Shown: positions 36,913 to 46,577 of the stretch, piece by piece
Numbering within the stretch: position 1 is the stretch's first letter
How the letters are laid out: the number at the start of each line of letters is the position of its first letter
Assembly: GCF_030655665.1 (NCBI RefSeq)
Contig: NZ_JAUSPQ010000005.1
Coordinates: 17,756-81,755, forward strand
Length of the DNA: 64,000 nucleotides
DNA from: Methanocorpusculum sp.
GTDB taxonomy: Archaea > Halobacteriota > Methanomicrobia > Methanomicrobiales > Methanocorpusculaceae
Direction: 5' to 3'
Program-made: the position numbers and the translations under genes
Notes under the pieces: generated by a model
Seen by the model: only the letters and a program-made list of their open reading frames with translations
Databases searched by the model: none
Told to the model about the DNA's origin: nothing

Positions 36913-37742
36913 AACTCTCCTCCAAAAATTTTGTCGATCTTTGCATTCGCCTGATCAACAAATTCAGCATCCAGTTCGCCCCGATACAGATCCAGACGGG
37001 CGGCGATGGCAAGTTTCGCCGCAAGCTGACGGGCAACCTTTCCGCGAACTTCCTTTTGTGCATTGTGGACCCGACGATGCTGAAAGATGATGCCGTGTTT
37101 TGGCGAAGACGAACCCGTCCTGATGTGAGAGAAGAGGGCCGACTCGGCACCGATCACCTGTATGGATGAACCCGGCATTTTTGCTGTTGACTCAAGACCG
37201 CCTGCACGGGAGATAAGCCGTGCGGCAACAAGGCCGCCGACAAGAGCACTCATGTTCGGGATAACGGTCATTGCCTCCCGGGAAACCTCCTTCATCAGAT
37301 CGGTCCTGACTCCGGAAAGAGAGAGGATCTCCCGTGCCACACGCTTTAAAGAGGGACTGCCGGACTTTGCAATTTTCTGAACAAGGCGGGGACCATTTGC
37401 CCGAGTATATTTATGGGACGTTCCGGGCGTTATCGCCGCATGCCAGTCGGTCACCCGTTCCGTGAGGAGGTTGATCACATCATCCATCTCGTCGAGGGTC
37501 CGGACCATCTGGAGAAGAGCGGCGTCTTTTTTATCAAGATCCGCGGCGATCCCTTTCATTGCGAGGAAAATGGATACCTCCCTGACTGCCCGGATGTATT
37601 CTTCCCTGGTTGAGATCAGTCTGGCATCTCGAAGATCTTCCCAGTTACAAAGGACGGACGGTATTGTGGCAGTATTCAGTATCCGTTCTTCGCATTCCGC
37701 CGGATCTATCGATATTTCTCCGGCCTCCCCATACCAGTGCAT
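36909..37742 (-). CDS. Nop5 (Nop56/58-type) box C/D sRNP scaffold protein, compact
   Basis: 277 aa. The Nop domain is clear: VIPNMSALVGGLVAARLI, the GSSIQVIGAE motif, and SPKHGIIFQH. It is notably short compared with usual archaeal Nop5 of 350-400 aa; the N-terminal fibrillarin-binding domain and coiled coil are both reduced, and no Lys-rich C-terminal tail is present. The pair with flpA is conserved. The reduction appears typical of Methanomicrobiales but I cannot confirm that. Confidence 0.92.
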   Translation of the reverse strand: MHWYGEAGEISIDPAECEERILNTATIPSVLCNWEDLRDARLISTREEYIRAVREVSIFLAMKGIAADLDKKDAALLQMVRTLDEMDDVINLLTERVTDWHAAITPGTSHKYTRANGPRLVQKIAKSGSPSLKRVAREILSLSGVRTDLMKEVSREAMTVIPNMSALVGGLVAARLISRAGGLESTAKMPGSSIQVIGAESALFSHIRTGSSSPKHGIIFQHRRVHNAQKEVRGKVARQLAAKLAIAARLDLYRGELDAEFVDQANAKIDKIFGGEL

Positions 37743-37843
37743 ATACTAATGTGGGAGGTTTGCGGGGATATAGATAGCTGAGGGATCGAAACTACCGGAA
37801 ACCAACCATAACAGTTAACATTAACCCCTCTCAATAATACATC

Positions 37844-38773
37844 ATGCTCAATAGATACAAAGGATGTCTTATCGGAGCTATCCTTGGTGACGCTCTCGGG
37901 ATGCCGCACGAGACGACCACCGCACATTTTTCAACAGAACCGACCTTTGGAAAGGCACACAAAGGTCATCCGAATCATAATCTCCTCCCGGGCCAGTACA
38001 CCGACGACGGACAGCTGATCCTCATAGCCTCACGGATCCTCGCAGAAGGTGCCTGGAACAACACCGATTACGCAAAAGAACTTCTCAAAACCTATACCTT
38101 ACAGAAATTCAGATACCCGGACGGGACCATTTTTGCCGCATGCAAAAAGATGGAAAAAACCGAAAACCTCACCGGATCGGGAATATACTCAGACAGTGCG
38201 GGGTGTATAGGCCTCGCGATTCCCTTTGCTCTCGCATACAGGGACCGAAAGGAGATGGCAAAAGATCTTCTGGCTGCCTGTACGGTGACCCACACGCACC
38301 CCGGCGTACACGCGGGCGTGATTGGATGCGCCCTTCTTTTGAACACCCTTCTTGAAACAAGTGATGTAGAGGCAGGATTTGCAGCACTCCGGACCGCGGC
38401 AGAAAATATGGATCCGATGCTCGCAGGAAAAATAGCCAATGCGATCAGAATCGAGCAGACCGGCATGCCCACACCTGATGCCGTGAGTATTCTTGGAAAC
38501 TCCTCCTCAATATACCATACACTTCCCCTTGCAGTCTTCTTTTGCAGACGATATTATATTCCGCGTGAACTCCTCGGGATATCCTCCACCTGCGGGGGAA
38601 ATGCCGATACGGCCTCACTTTTGTGTGGAGCATTTTGCGGGGCCAGATTCGGAATATCGGCCCTCCCGGGGGAGCTTATCCCCACACTTGAACGGGCGGG
38701 GATCTTTGCAGATCTTGCAGAAAAACTCATGAACCGGGAAGCTAAAACCCCGGACGAAGAGTCCGGGGAATAA
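37844..38773 (+). CDS. ADP-ribosylglycohydrolase family protein
   Basis: 309 aa. N-terminal GCLIGAILGDALGMP and the metal-binding YTDDGQL (about residue 50) are the DraG-family motifs, along with GNADTASLLCGAFCGA near the C-terminus. It likely removes ADP-ribose from a protein or other substrate. It is not next to any ADP-ribosyltransferase or nitrogenase gene. It ends 35 bases before argC and could be in the same transcript. Confidence 0.9.
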   Translation: MLNRYKGCLIGAILGDALGMPHETTTAHFSTEPTFGKAHKGHPNHNLLPGQYTDDGQLILIASRILAEGAWNNTDYAKELLKTYTLQKFRYPDGTIFAACKKMEKTENLTGSGIYSDSAGCIGLAIPFALAYRDRKEMAKDLLAACTVTHTHPGVHAGVIGCALLLNTLLETSDVEAGFAALRTAAENMDPMLAGKIANAIRIEQTGMPTPDAVSILGNSSSIYHTLPLAVFFCRRYYIPRELLGISSTCGGNADTASLLCGAFCGARFGISALPGELIPTLERAGIFADLAEKLMNREAKTPDEESGE

Positions 38774-38808
38774 CATCTTTAAACTAGTTGTAAACCAATA
38801 ATTTACGT

Positions 38809-39801
38809 ATGGATATAGCGATTATCGGAGCATCCGGTTATGCCGGGGGCGACCTCATCAGACTGCTGCTGACGCACAAGGAAGCAGACATAGTCTGTGC
38901 CACGTCACGAAAACTGGCAGGCACCCCGGTAACCAAAGATCACATCCACTTGAAAAATCTCATTGACCTTGAGTACACAAATCCTGATGTTGAAAACATC
39001 GACGCGGATTTTGTTTTCCTTGCGGTTCCTCATACCGCTGCCATGCAGTATGCCGGTAAACTGAAAGAGTGCGGTATAAAAACGGTTGATTTCTCCGCGG
39101 ATTATCGTCTGCCAAGAGAGATCTATGAAAAAACCTACGGAGTGAAACACTCTGATTACTTCAAAGCACCGTACGGTATTCCCGAACTTCACCGCAAAGA
39201 TGTAAAAAACGCAAGTTTTGTTGCAAACCCGGGCTGTTTTCCAACCGGGGCGACCCTTGCGGCAGCTCCGGTTGCAAAACTTGCCCACACGATAATTTAT
39301 GATTCAAAGAGCGGAGTTTCCGGAGCTGGCGACTCGATTTCAGAAACCACACACTTCCCAAACGTTGCTGAAAACATCCTTCCCTATAAAATAACATCCC
39401 ACAGACATCTGCCGGAGATGCGTCAGGAGGCAGCATTCCTCGGATCGAAAGCAAATGTCTACTTCACCCCACACCTCCTCCCCGCTATAAGGGGGATCAT
39501 AACAACTGCGCATATTCTCTTCAATGAACCAATGGAGCTGGAAATGATACAGAAACTCTATCAGGACTTCTACAAAAACGAACATTTTGTCCGACTGCAG
39601 CCTGCAAAACTCGGAGGGGTCAGAGGTTCGAACTTCTGCGACATCAACTTCGAACTTGAAAATGACGGGACAAGACTTGTTGCCGTATCGGCAATAGACA
39701 ACCTAGTGAAAGGAGCCTCAGGTCAGGCGGTCCAGAACATGAACATCATGTGCGGATTTGACGAAGCCGAAGGTATCAGAATGCCGGGGATGTTCCCATG
39801 A
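38809..39801 (+). CDS. argC: N-acetyl-gamma-glutamyl-phosphate reductase
   Basis: 330 aa NADPH-dependent reductase. The NAD fold starts [16 protein letters not shown]; the catalytic Cys is in [11 protein letters not shown]. It catalyses the third step of the acetylated arginine pathway. The last codon overlaps the argJ ATG by four bases. Confidence 0.97.
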   Translation: MDIAIIGASGYAGGDLIRLLLTHKEADIVCATSRKLAGTPVTKDHIHLKNLIDLEYTNPDVENIDADFVFLAVPHTAAMQYAGKLKECGIKTVDFSADYRLPREIYEKTYGVKHSDYFKAPYGIPELHRKDVKNASFVANPGCFPTGATLAAAPVAKLAHTIIYDSKSGVSGAGDSISETTHFPNVAENILPYKITSHRHLPEMRQEAAFLGSKANVYFTPHLLPAIRGIITTAHILFNEPMELEMIQKLYQDFYKNEHFVRLQPAKLGGVRGSNFCDINFELENDGTRLVAVSAIDNLVKGASGQAVQNMNIMCGFDEAEGIRMPGMFP

Positions 39802-40961
39802 CCGCAGAGTTCAGAAGCATCTGCGCCGTGGAAGGGGTGAACGCCTGGGGTATGAAAGAGGGGAAGTACGGCCTTGCTCTCATCCAGGCATCCGGAACCG
39901 GGGCAGCAGTCTTCACGAAAAACAAGGTCCGTGCCCCTGTCGTTAATTTGATGGCGGAGCGGACCAAACGCGGAAAACTCGCAGGCATCATTGTGAACTC
40001 GGGATGTGCCAATGCCTATACAGGGAAGCAGGGCCTTTCCGACGCAGAAAAAATGGCAGCGATCGGGGCAGAGGCACTCGGGATCAGCGAACTCGAGTGC
40101 GGGGTCGCAAGTACTGGAGTGATCGGACGATACCTTGATCTTGACCTGATCAGAAGACAGGCAGGAAACGTTGCCGGCCAACTCGCACACTCCCCAGAGG
40201 CGGAAACCGCGGCGGCAAAGGCAATCATGACGACCGACACGCGGGAAAAGCATGCAGTTGTGCGCCGCGAAGGATTTACGGTCGCGGGTATCTGTAAAGG
40301 CTCCGGCATGATCGCCCCAAACATGGGAACGATGCTTTCGTTCGTGTACACCGATGCGGAGATCCCGGCAAAACAGCTTCAGGCCAGCCTGAAGTCTGCA
40401 GTGAAACGGAGTCTGAACAGGGTCGTCGTAGATGGAGATGAAAGCACAAACGACTCGCTCTTCTGTACAGCAACCGGAGAAGCGGGACATGTCCCGGTGA
40501 GCGAGTTTTCCAAAGCGCTTGAAACTGTCTGCATCAGTCTTGCAAAGCAGATCGCAGCAGATGGAGAAGGCGCAACGAAAATGCTTGAAGTCAAGGTGTA
40601 CGGCTGCAAACGTGAACGTGACGCAGAAAAAATCGCAAAATCAGTCATCACCTCCCCTCTCGTGAAAAGTGCCGTCTACGGCGAAGATCCAAACTGGGGC
40701 AGAGTTGTCTGTGCCGCAGGATACGCCGGCGTTGAGTTCACGGTCGAGGAGCTTTCTCTTTCGATCGGTGAGGGGGAGAGCGAAACCCAGTTAGTGAAAA
40801 ATGGTGTTATTGTGGCGGACCTAGTACGGGCAAAAGCCGCGATGGCAGGCGACCACGTGGTTTTCACCCTCATGCTTGAATCAGGAAACAAACAAGCCAC
40901 CGCGTGGGGCTGCGACCTCACGGAGAAATACGTGGAGATCAACGGGAAGTATACAACATGA
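39798..40961 (+). CDS. argJ: Bifunctional glutamate N-acetyltransferase/ornithine acetyltransferase
   Basis: 387 aa. ArgJ self-cleaves at a conserved Thr in the segment [13 protein letters not shown], yielding alpha and beta chains. It closes the acetyl cycle between ornithine and glutamate. It sits between argC and argB with overlapping ends, which supports coordinated translation. Confidence 0.97.
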   Translation: MTAEFRSICAVEGVNAWGMKEGKYGLALIQASGTGAAVFTKNKVRAPVVNLMAERTKRGKLAGIIVNSGCANAYTGKQGLSDAEKMAAIGAEALGISELECGVASTGVIGRYLDLDLIRRQAGNVAGQLAHSPEAETAAAKAIMTTDTREKHAVVRREGFTVAGICKGSGMIAPNMGTMLSFVYTDAEIPAKQLQASLKSAVKRSLNRVVVDGDESTNDSLFCTATGEAGHVPVSEFSKALETVCISLAKQIAADGEGATKMLEVKVYGCKRERDAEKIAKSVITSPLVKSAVYGEDPNWGRVVCAAGYAGVEFTVEELSLSIGEGESETQLVKNGVIVADLVRAKAAMAGDHVVFTLMLESGNKQATAWGCDLTEKYVEINGKYTT

Positions 40962-41845
40962 ACAATAGACAAAGTGTGCTAATGGAGGCACTTCCGTACA
41001 TCCGGAAGTTCCACAAAAAAACGATCGTAATCAAACTCGGCGGACATGCTATGGTCGATCCGGGCATCATGAACTCGGTCGTTCAGGATGCCGTTCTGCT
41101 CCACTACGTTGGAATGCGTGTCGTTCTCGTCCACGGCGGCGGACCGGAGATCACGCTGAAGATGAAGGCCCTTGGTAAAGAGGCAAAGTTTGTCGGCGGT
41201 CTTCGCGTGACGGATGAGGAGACACTTGAGATCGCCCAGATGGTCCTTGCTGGAAAAATCAGCAACATGATCGTTTCGATGATCGCAAAGAACGGTGCAA
41301 AAGGCGTGGGCATCTCAGGAAACGACGGCGGTCTGGTCATTGCAGAGAGGATGCCTCTCAGAAAGATGATGGTCGGTGATGAGGAGGTGGAGGTGGATCT
41401 CGGCTTTGTTGGAGATGTGAAGGAGATCGACTCAAAGCTTCTTGAGACTTTGCTGGATGCAGGGTATATCCCGGTAATTTCACCTCTGGCTCTCGACCGG
41501 AAAGGAAACGACCTGAACATTAATGCCGACACAATGGCCGGAGAGATCGCCGTCGCATTAAAGGCGTTCAAACTGATTTCTCTGACCGATGTGGACGGGG
41601 TAATGAACAAAGACCGGACCGAGATCTTCCACAGACTCACGCTGAAAAATGTGGATGCACTGATGTCGGACGGCACAATTTCCGGCGGGATGATCCCGAA
41701 GCTTGAGGCAAGCGTAAACGCGGTCCGTCATGGTGTTGAGGGAGCACACATCCTGAACGGGAATTCCGAACACAATCTGCTTCTTGAACTGTTCACCAAT
41801 GACGGAGTCGGTACGATGATCACTGCCTCGATGATCTCGTTATAA
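40958..41845 (+). CDS. argB: Acetylglutamate kinase
   Basis: 295 aa from ATG 40958, overlapping the argJ stop (ATGA). Amino-acid kinase fold: [19 protein letters not shown], and GISGNDGG. It phosphorylates N-acetylglutamate. A T7 run follows the stop within 30 bases. Confidence 0.96.
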   Translation: MNNRQSVLMEALPYIRKFHKKTIVIKLGGHAMVDPGIMNSVVQDAVLLHYVGMRVVLVHGGGPEITLKMKALGKEAKFVGGLRVTDEETLEIAQMVLAGKISNMIVSMIAKNGAKGVGISGNDGGLVIAERMPLRKMMVGDEEVEVDLGFVGDVKEIDSKLLETLLDAGYIPVISPLALDRKGNDLNINADTMAGEIAVALKAFKLISLTDVDGVMNKDRTEIFHRLTLKNVDALMSDGTISGGMIPKLEASVNAVRHGVEGAHILNGNSEHNLLLELFTNDGVGTMITASMISL

Positions 41846-41910
41846 ACGAAAATACCCAATCTTTTTTTAGGATGGATATCCTGCCCATCAATGAAATTGA
41901 ATTTCGATGC

Positions 41911-41920
41911 ATATTTATTA
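41911..41920 (+). promoter_or_regulatory. TATA box of small Cys-rich gene
   Basis: ATATTTATTA centred 28 bases before ATG 41943 with no Shine-Dalgarno between, suggesting a leaderless mRNA. Confidence 0.45.
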
Positions 41921-41942
41921 CCTGCGGTCCTAGTTCTCAGTA

Positions 41943-42104
41943 ATGGGTTTTATTTGTCCGATGACAAAAGAGAGATGCATGGGCAAGCAGTGCAAATTCT
42001 GGCGTGCCGATGCAAAAATCGATAAAAAAGCCGATACATTCTATGAGCTGAGTACGGGAGAGTGTCTGTTTATCAAACTGGCAAACCATCTGCTTATGAA
42101 GTAA
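41943..42104 (+). CDS. Small Cys-containing protein, unknown
   Basis: 53 aa, not long enough for usual gene calling. It begins MGFICPMTKERCMGKQCKFW and has four Cys (residues 5, 12, 17 and 41), which could bind zinc or an iron-sulfur cluster. Codon use looks normal, and a TATA box lies at the leaderless distance. It stands alone between argB and the Cache lipoprotein. I do not recognise a family. Confidence 0.6.
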   Translation: MGFICPMTKERCMGKQCKFWRADAKIDKKADTFYELSTGECLFIKLANHLLMK

Positions 42105-42216
42105 AGGCAGGAAATATTATTTTTTCTATTTTGTGTATTATGAGATATATTCCGGAACCCTGATCATTAAGATCTCAGAATAAAAATCAAAAAATAGATG
42201 ATATTCCAACAATCAT

Positions 42217-43920
42217 TCAATCGATAACCAGCATACTGCCGAAATATGTCGAATCGTCCGCCGGCTCCATATATATCAGGACATAGGTTTCCTGCATCGT
42301 CTTCGGATCCCAGACCTTGCTGTACATCAGTCCGCCGCCTTCCTGCGACAAAGAAATACCCTCACGTATGATCGACATACCATACGAATTACTCATACTC
42401 AGCTGATTCGTCCCGACCAAAGACGGATCCATCGAATATGCCAGTATCGTGCCGTTTTCCGAAACAGCAAACGGATACAACCCCCCCTGTCCGTTCAGAT
42501 CACTGTTTGGATCATTGATCAGATCCGTTACTGCAGGGATCCCCTCAATAATTGTGAGATAATCCATACCTCTCACCTGACTGACCAGCTCCTCACGCTT
42601 TTGCCAGTCAATATACGATGTATTCGAAAACGGCTGATCCTCCAGATATATACCAGAACCGATGAACCATGTATCATCAATGGCCATCACATAGGATAAC
42701 TTCATCTCGCTCACAAAATTATTGGCCGGATTTTCATACAGAGACATCACAAATCCGCCGCCAAGATTTGCCCGAGCGACCGTTCGCTGGATATACTTGA
42801 TGCCTGTCGTATCCTGCAGATACCAGCGGTTTTCCCCGATCAGATCCGGCTGATGCGGGAGTGCCAGGACCGTACCATTCATGTCATAGGCGAAAATATA
42901 CAGTTCGCCGTCTATATATTCCCCGTCTGGATCATTGAATGCGGCAAGAGCTGCTGTCTTACCTACTTTAGTTGCATACACGTAGGCATTCTCGACAAAA
43001 CTCTTCAGCTCCTCCACACTGACGTTGGATCCGCCGGTTCCCGCGCTTTCGGGAACATTATCGGTAAGAACAACACGCCACTCCTTTTCGGGTCCGATAA
43101 ACGCCGTGTTCCAAACTGCATTTATCTGTGTTTCTTCAACTCTGGATGTATCGTAGAAGTGATAGGAGATGTTCCCGGATTCATTCGTCAGAACAGTATT
43201 CACCATATTCTGGAGTTCGGGCGTCTGAAAAGAGGGATCGTCCGTCAGGTATTTTCCGATCTCTGCGGCATTTTCATCATAGAACATCAGACTAGTGGTA
43301 TGCATGGCCCATAACGTATAGCCGTATTCGTTCTTGAGATACTCAGTCAGTCCGGAGAATAAACTATCTATATCATAGGAAAGCCTGAGGACGCCGTCAT
43401 ACTCACCATTAGCATCATACACAGGTGTGATGATCATAAGCCCGCGGTCCCCATCCTGGTATTGATAGAAATCCGAGACCATACAGGAAGATCCAGCGGC
43501 TTCAAGTACATCCACCGGATAATTGAGCCTGGACTTGGTTACGCCCGGGACCCACCACGGATCAAGGTATCTGGTCGTGGAGATCAGCGTATTGTTCCTG
43601 TCGAATCTGCCTATCTCGACCGAGAGCGGGATCTCGCTCCTGAGTTTATATAATGCGAGTTCCACTGCAGGATCATCTGCCGGGATACCATCCAGTTCGC
43701 GGGCCGTATTCCACAAAGAGGAAGTAACAGATTCCATCTCAGCCTCAATGATCTGGATAACCGGGGTCAGGGCGTCGTTCATTTCATTTATCTGCTCATC
43801 AGACACAGGTTTTAGATCAGTTGGGCTGGGGGTTATGCAGCCGGCAGCAGACACAAGAAGTACTGTGAGGCACAGGAGGAGGATTATTGAAAATGCATGT
43901 CGGGCCAATCTTATCACCAC
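42217..43920 (-). CDS. Multi-Cache-domain lipoprotein
   Basis: 567 aa. Signal peptide with lipobox LLVSAAGC (Cys about 28), then a helical start and three Cache-type sensor modules: about 45-210 (ending PVYDANGEYDGVLRLSYDI), about 310-425 (AAFNDPDGEY, IGSGIYL) and about 440-560 (LINDPNSDLNGQGGLYPF, ILAYSMDPSLVG). There is no transmembrane helix after the sensors and no HAMP, kinase or methyl-accepting domain. It is thus a surface ligand-binding protein without a visible output. It is a single gene. Confidence 0.85.
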   Translation of the reverse strand: MVIRLARHAFSIILLLCLTVLLVSAAGCITPSPTDLKPVSDEQINEMNDALTPVIQIIEAEMESVTSSLWNTARELDGIPADDPAVELALYKLRSEIPLSVEIGRFDRNNTLISTTRYLDPWWVPGVTKSRLNYPVDVLEAAGSSCMVSDFYQYQDGDRGLMIITPVYDANGEYDGVLRLSYDIDSLFSGLTEYLKNEYGYTLWAMHTTSLMFYDENAAEIGKYLTDDPSFQTPELQNMVNTVLTNESGNISYHFYDTSRVEETQINAVWNTAFIGPEKEWRVVLTDNVPESAGTGGSNVSVEELKSFVENAYVYATKVGKTAALAAFNDPDGEYIDGELYIFAYDMNGTVLALPHQPDLIGENRWYLQDTTGIKYIQRTVARANLGGGFVMSLYENPANNFVSEMKLSYVMAIDDTWFIGSGIYLEDQPFSNTSYIDWQKREELVSQVRGMDYLTIIEGIPAVTDLINDPNSDLNGQGGLYPFAVSENGTILAYSMDPSLVGTNQLSMSNSYGMSIIREGISLSQEGGGLMYSKVWDPKTMQETYVLIYMEPADDSTYFGSMLVID

Positions 43921-44071
43921 TATTCATATACTGATATGGATGTGCAGTAATTATAGTTAAGCATTATGGGAGTCGCACACATGCTGCATATCTCCATGAA
44001 TAATCATGATAATAGAGGTAAAACTATGGAAAAACTGGAAAAATAAATAATAATGCATTGTCAGAAAACTG

Positions 44072-44788
44072 TTAAGACAAGCTCTTTTTCAGCCAGTTTC
44101 TCAAAGCTACCAGCTGTTCTTTCGTGTGAAAATAATGCTCGCCGTTTTCCGCGATCTCGAGAACGGCCGAATTCTTTTCTGCAAAAGCGGACACTTCAGC
44201 CAGCGGCACCAGGTCATCGTTCCTGCCGTAAAGAATACCGGTTGGCACATTCCAGGCGCCGATTGGGTGGGTTTTTACATAAAAGTAATAATCCCAGTAG
44301 AGCGTTATCCCGATCGGGAGGACGATCTCCTGTTTTTCTTTCAGCATCTGTTCACTTACCTGAAAGCCGGTCATGAGATCGTCGATGATCCGTTCCATAC
44401 TGATCACGGGAGAGAGAAACAGGCTTTGTTCGACCGGCAGATCCTGATATGCCAGCATACCAAAATACACCCCCATGCTGCAGCCGAAAAAGCTGATATG
44501 GTCCGAAATAGAACAGGCATACTGATAGACCGCCGTCAGATCGCTCACGCACGTATCAGGTTTGCAGGGATACATTTTTTTCGAACGTTCCCCGTGTTCG
44601 GGAAGATCGAAACTCAGGACCTGATATCCTTTTTTGACCGCTTCCCCGGCAAAGATCACGATCGGCTCATCCGCTTTGTTCGACATGTTTCCATGCACGG
44701 CGAGATAGAGGTTTCAGGTATGTTCTCCCCAGAGAATCGCCGGGATGCTGATGGTTTTATTTTGGATAGTGACGGATTTTTGTAACAT
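44072..44788 (-). pseudogene. Alpha/beta hydrolase interrupted by an in-frame TGA
   Basis: The full frame starts at ATG 44788 (AGGT Shine-Dalgarno four bases upstream) and ends at 44072 (239 codons), with one TGA at 44714-44716 (codon 25). Residues before it (SIPAILWGEHT) and after (NLYLAVHGNMSNKADE) together match the first strand and oxyanion-loop region of this hydrolase family. The rest is intact: GYQVLSFDLPEHGER, the nucleophile elbow FGCSMGVYFG and GRNDDLVPL with a late His in GEHYFH. Translation could restart at GTG 44698, but that product would lack the first strand. A selenocysteine explanation is unlikely. Confidence 0.75.
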
Positions 44789-44894
44789 TTACCTGCCTAC
44801 CTTCATGATTTTATTAACAATATGAGATTTTTCAGCAACCCCATATTTTTGTAAGATGGTGAAATCTAAACTTCATTTATTCTATTTTCCATTA

Positions 44895-45782
44895 TTATGA
44901 TGTTTCTGGATTGGGTAGTAATGTACAGAGAAGTTTCCCGTTTACGTTATTCACTTGATAAAGGTTAGTGCACAAATAATTTGTATATTTTAATATATCA
45001 TCTTTCAAATTATCTTCGATATTTTCACCTAGGTAGATATTTTTGGGGTTGGTATAGTCTGGATAATACACACCATATTGCAGAGGATCTACAACTTCAT
45101 CCTCGTCATACATTGGATTTCCTATGAATGGTTCGAAAAAGAATGCACGCCATTCGTCTTCTACATGATATTCTGAGGATTTAAGGAGTGATATGAGGAT
45201 ACCAAAATACCAGAGAAACATTCGTCCGTTAACTGGATGGATCCAACCCTCATTATCTCCATTAATTACAAAATCTGACAGATCAGCTGGTTCATCCAGA
45301 TAAATCATCGGATATAAACGTTCATAGAGACATGGTTGTGAATACCCCCACCATGTCTTATTCCAGGTTGCATCATATTCAACACAGATACCCTTAGAAT
45401 TATCTGCATAGTTGCACCACATATCTGGATTTAGTGGATTAGTTGTGAAAGAACAGAGCTTCAGGGTTGATCTCAGAACATTTTTCTCGTCATTGATACT
45501 CAGATTTTGAAACTCGGTTACAATCCTTCTCTCCTCCTCGTTATATGATTCGGAAATTGGGAACCGATACCATCGTCCATCAAATTTATCTGAATAAATT
45601 TTTGGATGTGCAAACCAATGTGCTTGATTTTTAATAAATTGTTCCGCATATTTGGGTTTGAGATATTTACAAAATATTTTCGGACGATTTTCTTGGAGTA
45701 ATTGGCAACCTTCATTTCGTTTATCAACATCGTCATTAAAAAATAATCGATAAAAGTTCCTCACCCATTCAGAATTATACAT
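44895..45782 (-). CDS. DUF2971 family protein, AT-rich
   Basis: 295 aa from ATG 45782 (a 15-codon longer frame is open). DUF2971 features: FCKYLKPKYAEQF, WFAHPKIYSDKFD, LCSFTTNPLNPDMWCNYADN and GICVEYDA. Members of this family occur on mobile DNA and defence-associated loci, and their function is unknown. The gene is markedly richer in A+T than its neighbours, suggesting recent acquisition. No transposase or integrase is visible nearby. Confidence 0.8.
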   Translation of the reverse strand: MYNSEWVRNFYRLFFNDDVDKRNEGCQLLQENRPKIFCKYLKPKYAEQFIKNQAHWFAHPKIYSDKFDGRWYRFPISESYNEEERRIVTEFQNLSINDEKNVLRSTLKLCSFTTNPLNPDMWCNYADNSKGICVEYDATWNKTWWGYSQPCLYERLYPMIYLDEPADLSDFVINGDNEGWIHPVNGRMFLWYFGILISLLKSSEYHVEDEWRAFFFEPFIGNPMYDEDEVVDPLQYGVYYPDYTNPKNIYLGENIEDNLKDDILKYTNYLCTNLYQVNNVNGKLLCTLLPNPETS

Positions 45783-45995
45783 GATATGATGATTTACCTG
45801 AGCTTTTATTAAGTGTCGTGTCACCACCTACCCATCTTAGTCATCTTCACATGGAGATGCAGTAACCCCGAATAAAAAAGTAACAAATAATTCTCAACAA
45901 TATTGTGGTATAAATTATTACAGGGTCCAACGAGATGAAGAGCGAGATAATTTTCAAAGGGCTGTTGTCTAAGTTCAACTAAAAAAGGGAGAAAT

Positions 45996-46577
45996 TTATA
46001 CCGCCTCTTTTCCGAGATCGAATGCCTTTTCATTGATCTGGATGGTCTTGGGCGGAACGTTACGGCGAACCGCTTCGGACAGGGATTCAACGGCAAGCGG
46101 GAGTTTATGTGAAGCCGCACCGAGAAGAACGATGTTTGCCGCAAGGGGATTTCCGGCCTTGGCAGCAATACCCGTAGCATCTACGAGGATCACCTTTGCC
46201 GTACCAGCTTTCAGTTCGGCCTCGACATTATCGATGGTCGGAACCTGCTGTTTTCCGGAAAAGACCGAGGTCGGGACAACTATCTCACGGTTCACGACCA
46301 TCACGCCGTCAGGTTTGAGGAAGTGACGATAGCGCACCGCCTCAAGGACATCGAATGCGATCAGAAGATCTGCGGTGCCCGGAGCGATCAGAGAACCGAA
46401 CTTGCCGTCGATCCGGATGTGTGTTTCCACCGAACCTCCGCGCTGGGACATTCCATGTGTCTCGGCTCCCCGGACATGACGACCCTCGATCACGCAGGCG
46501 TCGCCCAGAACATTCGAGGCAAGGATCGTCCCCTGCCCGCCGATACCGACGATCAAAACATCAAAACTCTTTTTCAT
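45996..46577 (-). CDS. iorB: Indolepyruvate ferredoxin oxidoreductase beta subunit
   Basis: 193 aa from ATG 46577, four bases into the iorA end. Gamma-type 2-oxoacid oxidoreductase domain: VGIGGQGTILASNVLGD, RGAETHGMSQRGGSVETHIR. With IorA it oxidises aryl pyruvates (from Trp, Phe, Tyr) to aryl-acetyl-CoA with reduced ferredoxin, or runs in reverse for synthesis from aryl acetates. Confidence 0.94.
   Translation of the reverse strand: MKKSFDVLIVGIGGQGTILASNVLGDACVIEGRHVRGAETHGMSQRGGSVETHIRIDGKFGSLIAPGTADLLIAFDVLEAVRYRHFLKPDGVMVVNREIVVPTSVFSGKQQVPTIDNVEAELKAGTAKVILVDATGIAAKAGNPLAANIVLLGAASHKLPLAVESLSEAVRRNVPPKTIQINEKAFDLGKEAV

Noticed and set aside
44714..44716. TGA read as selenocysteine in the hydrolase gene
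   Set aside because: The position is not catalytic, no SECIS-like element was found and selenoproteins are not expected in this lineage.
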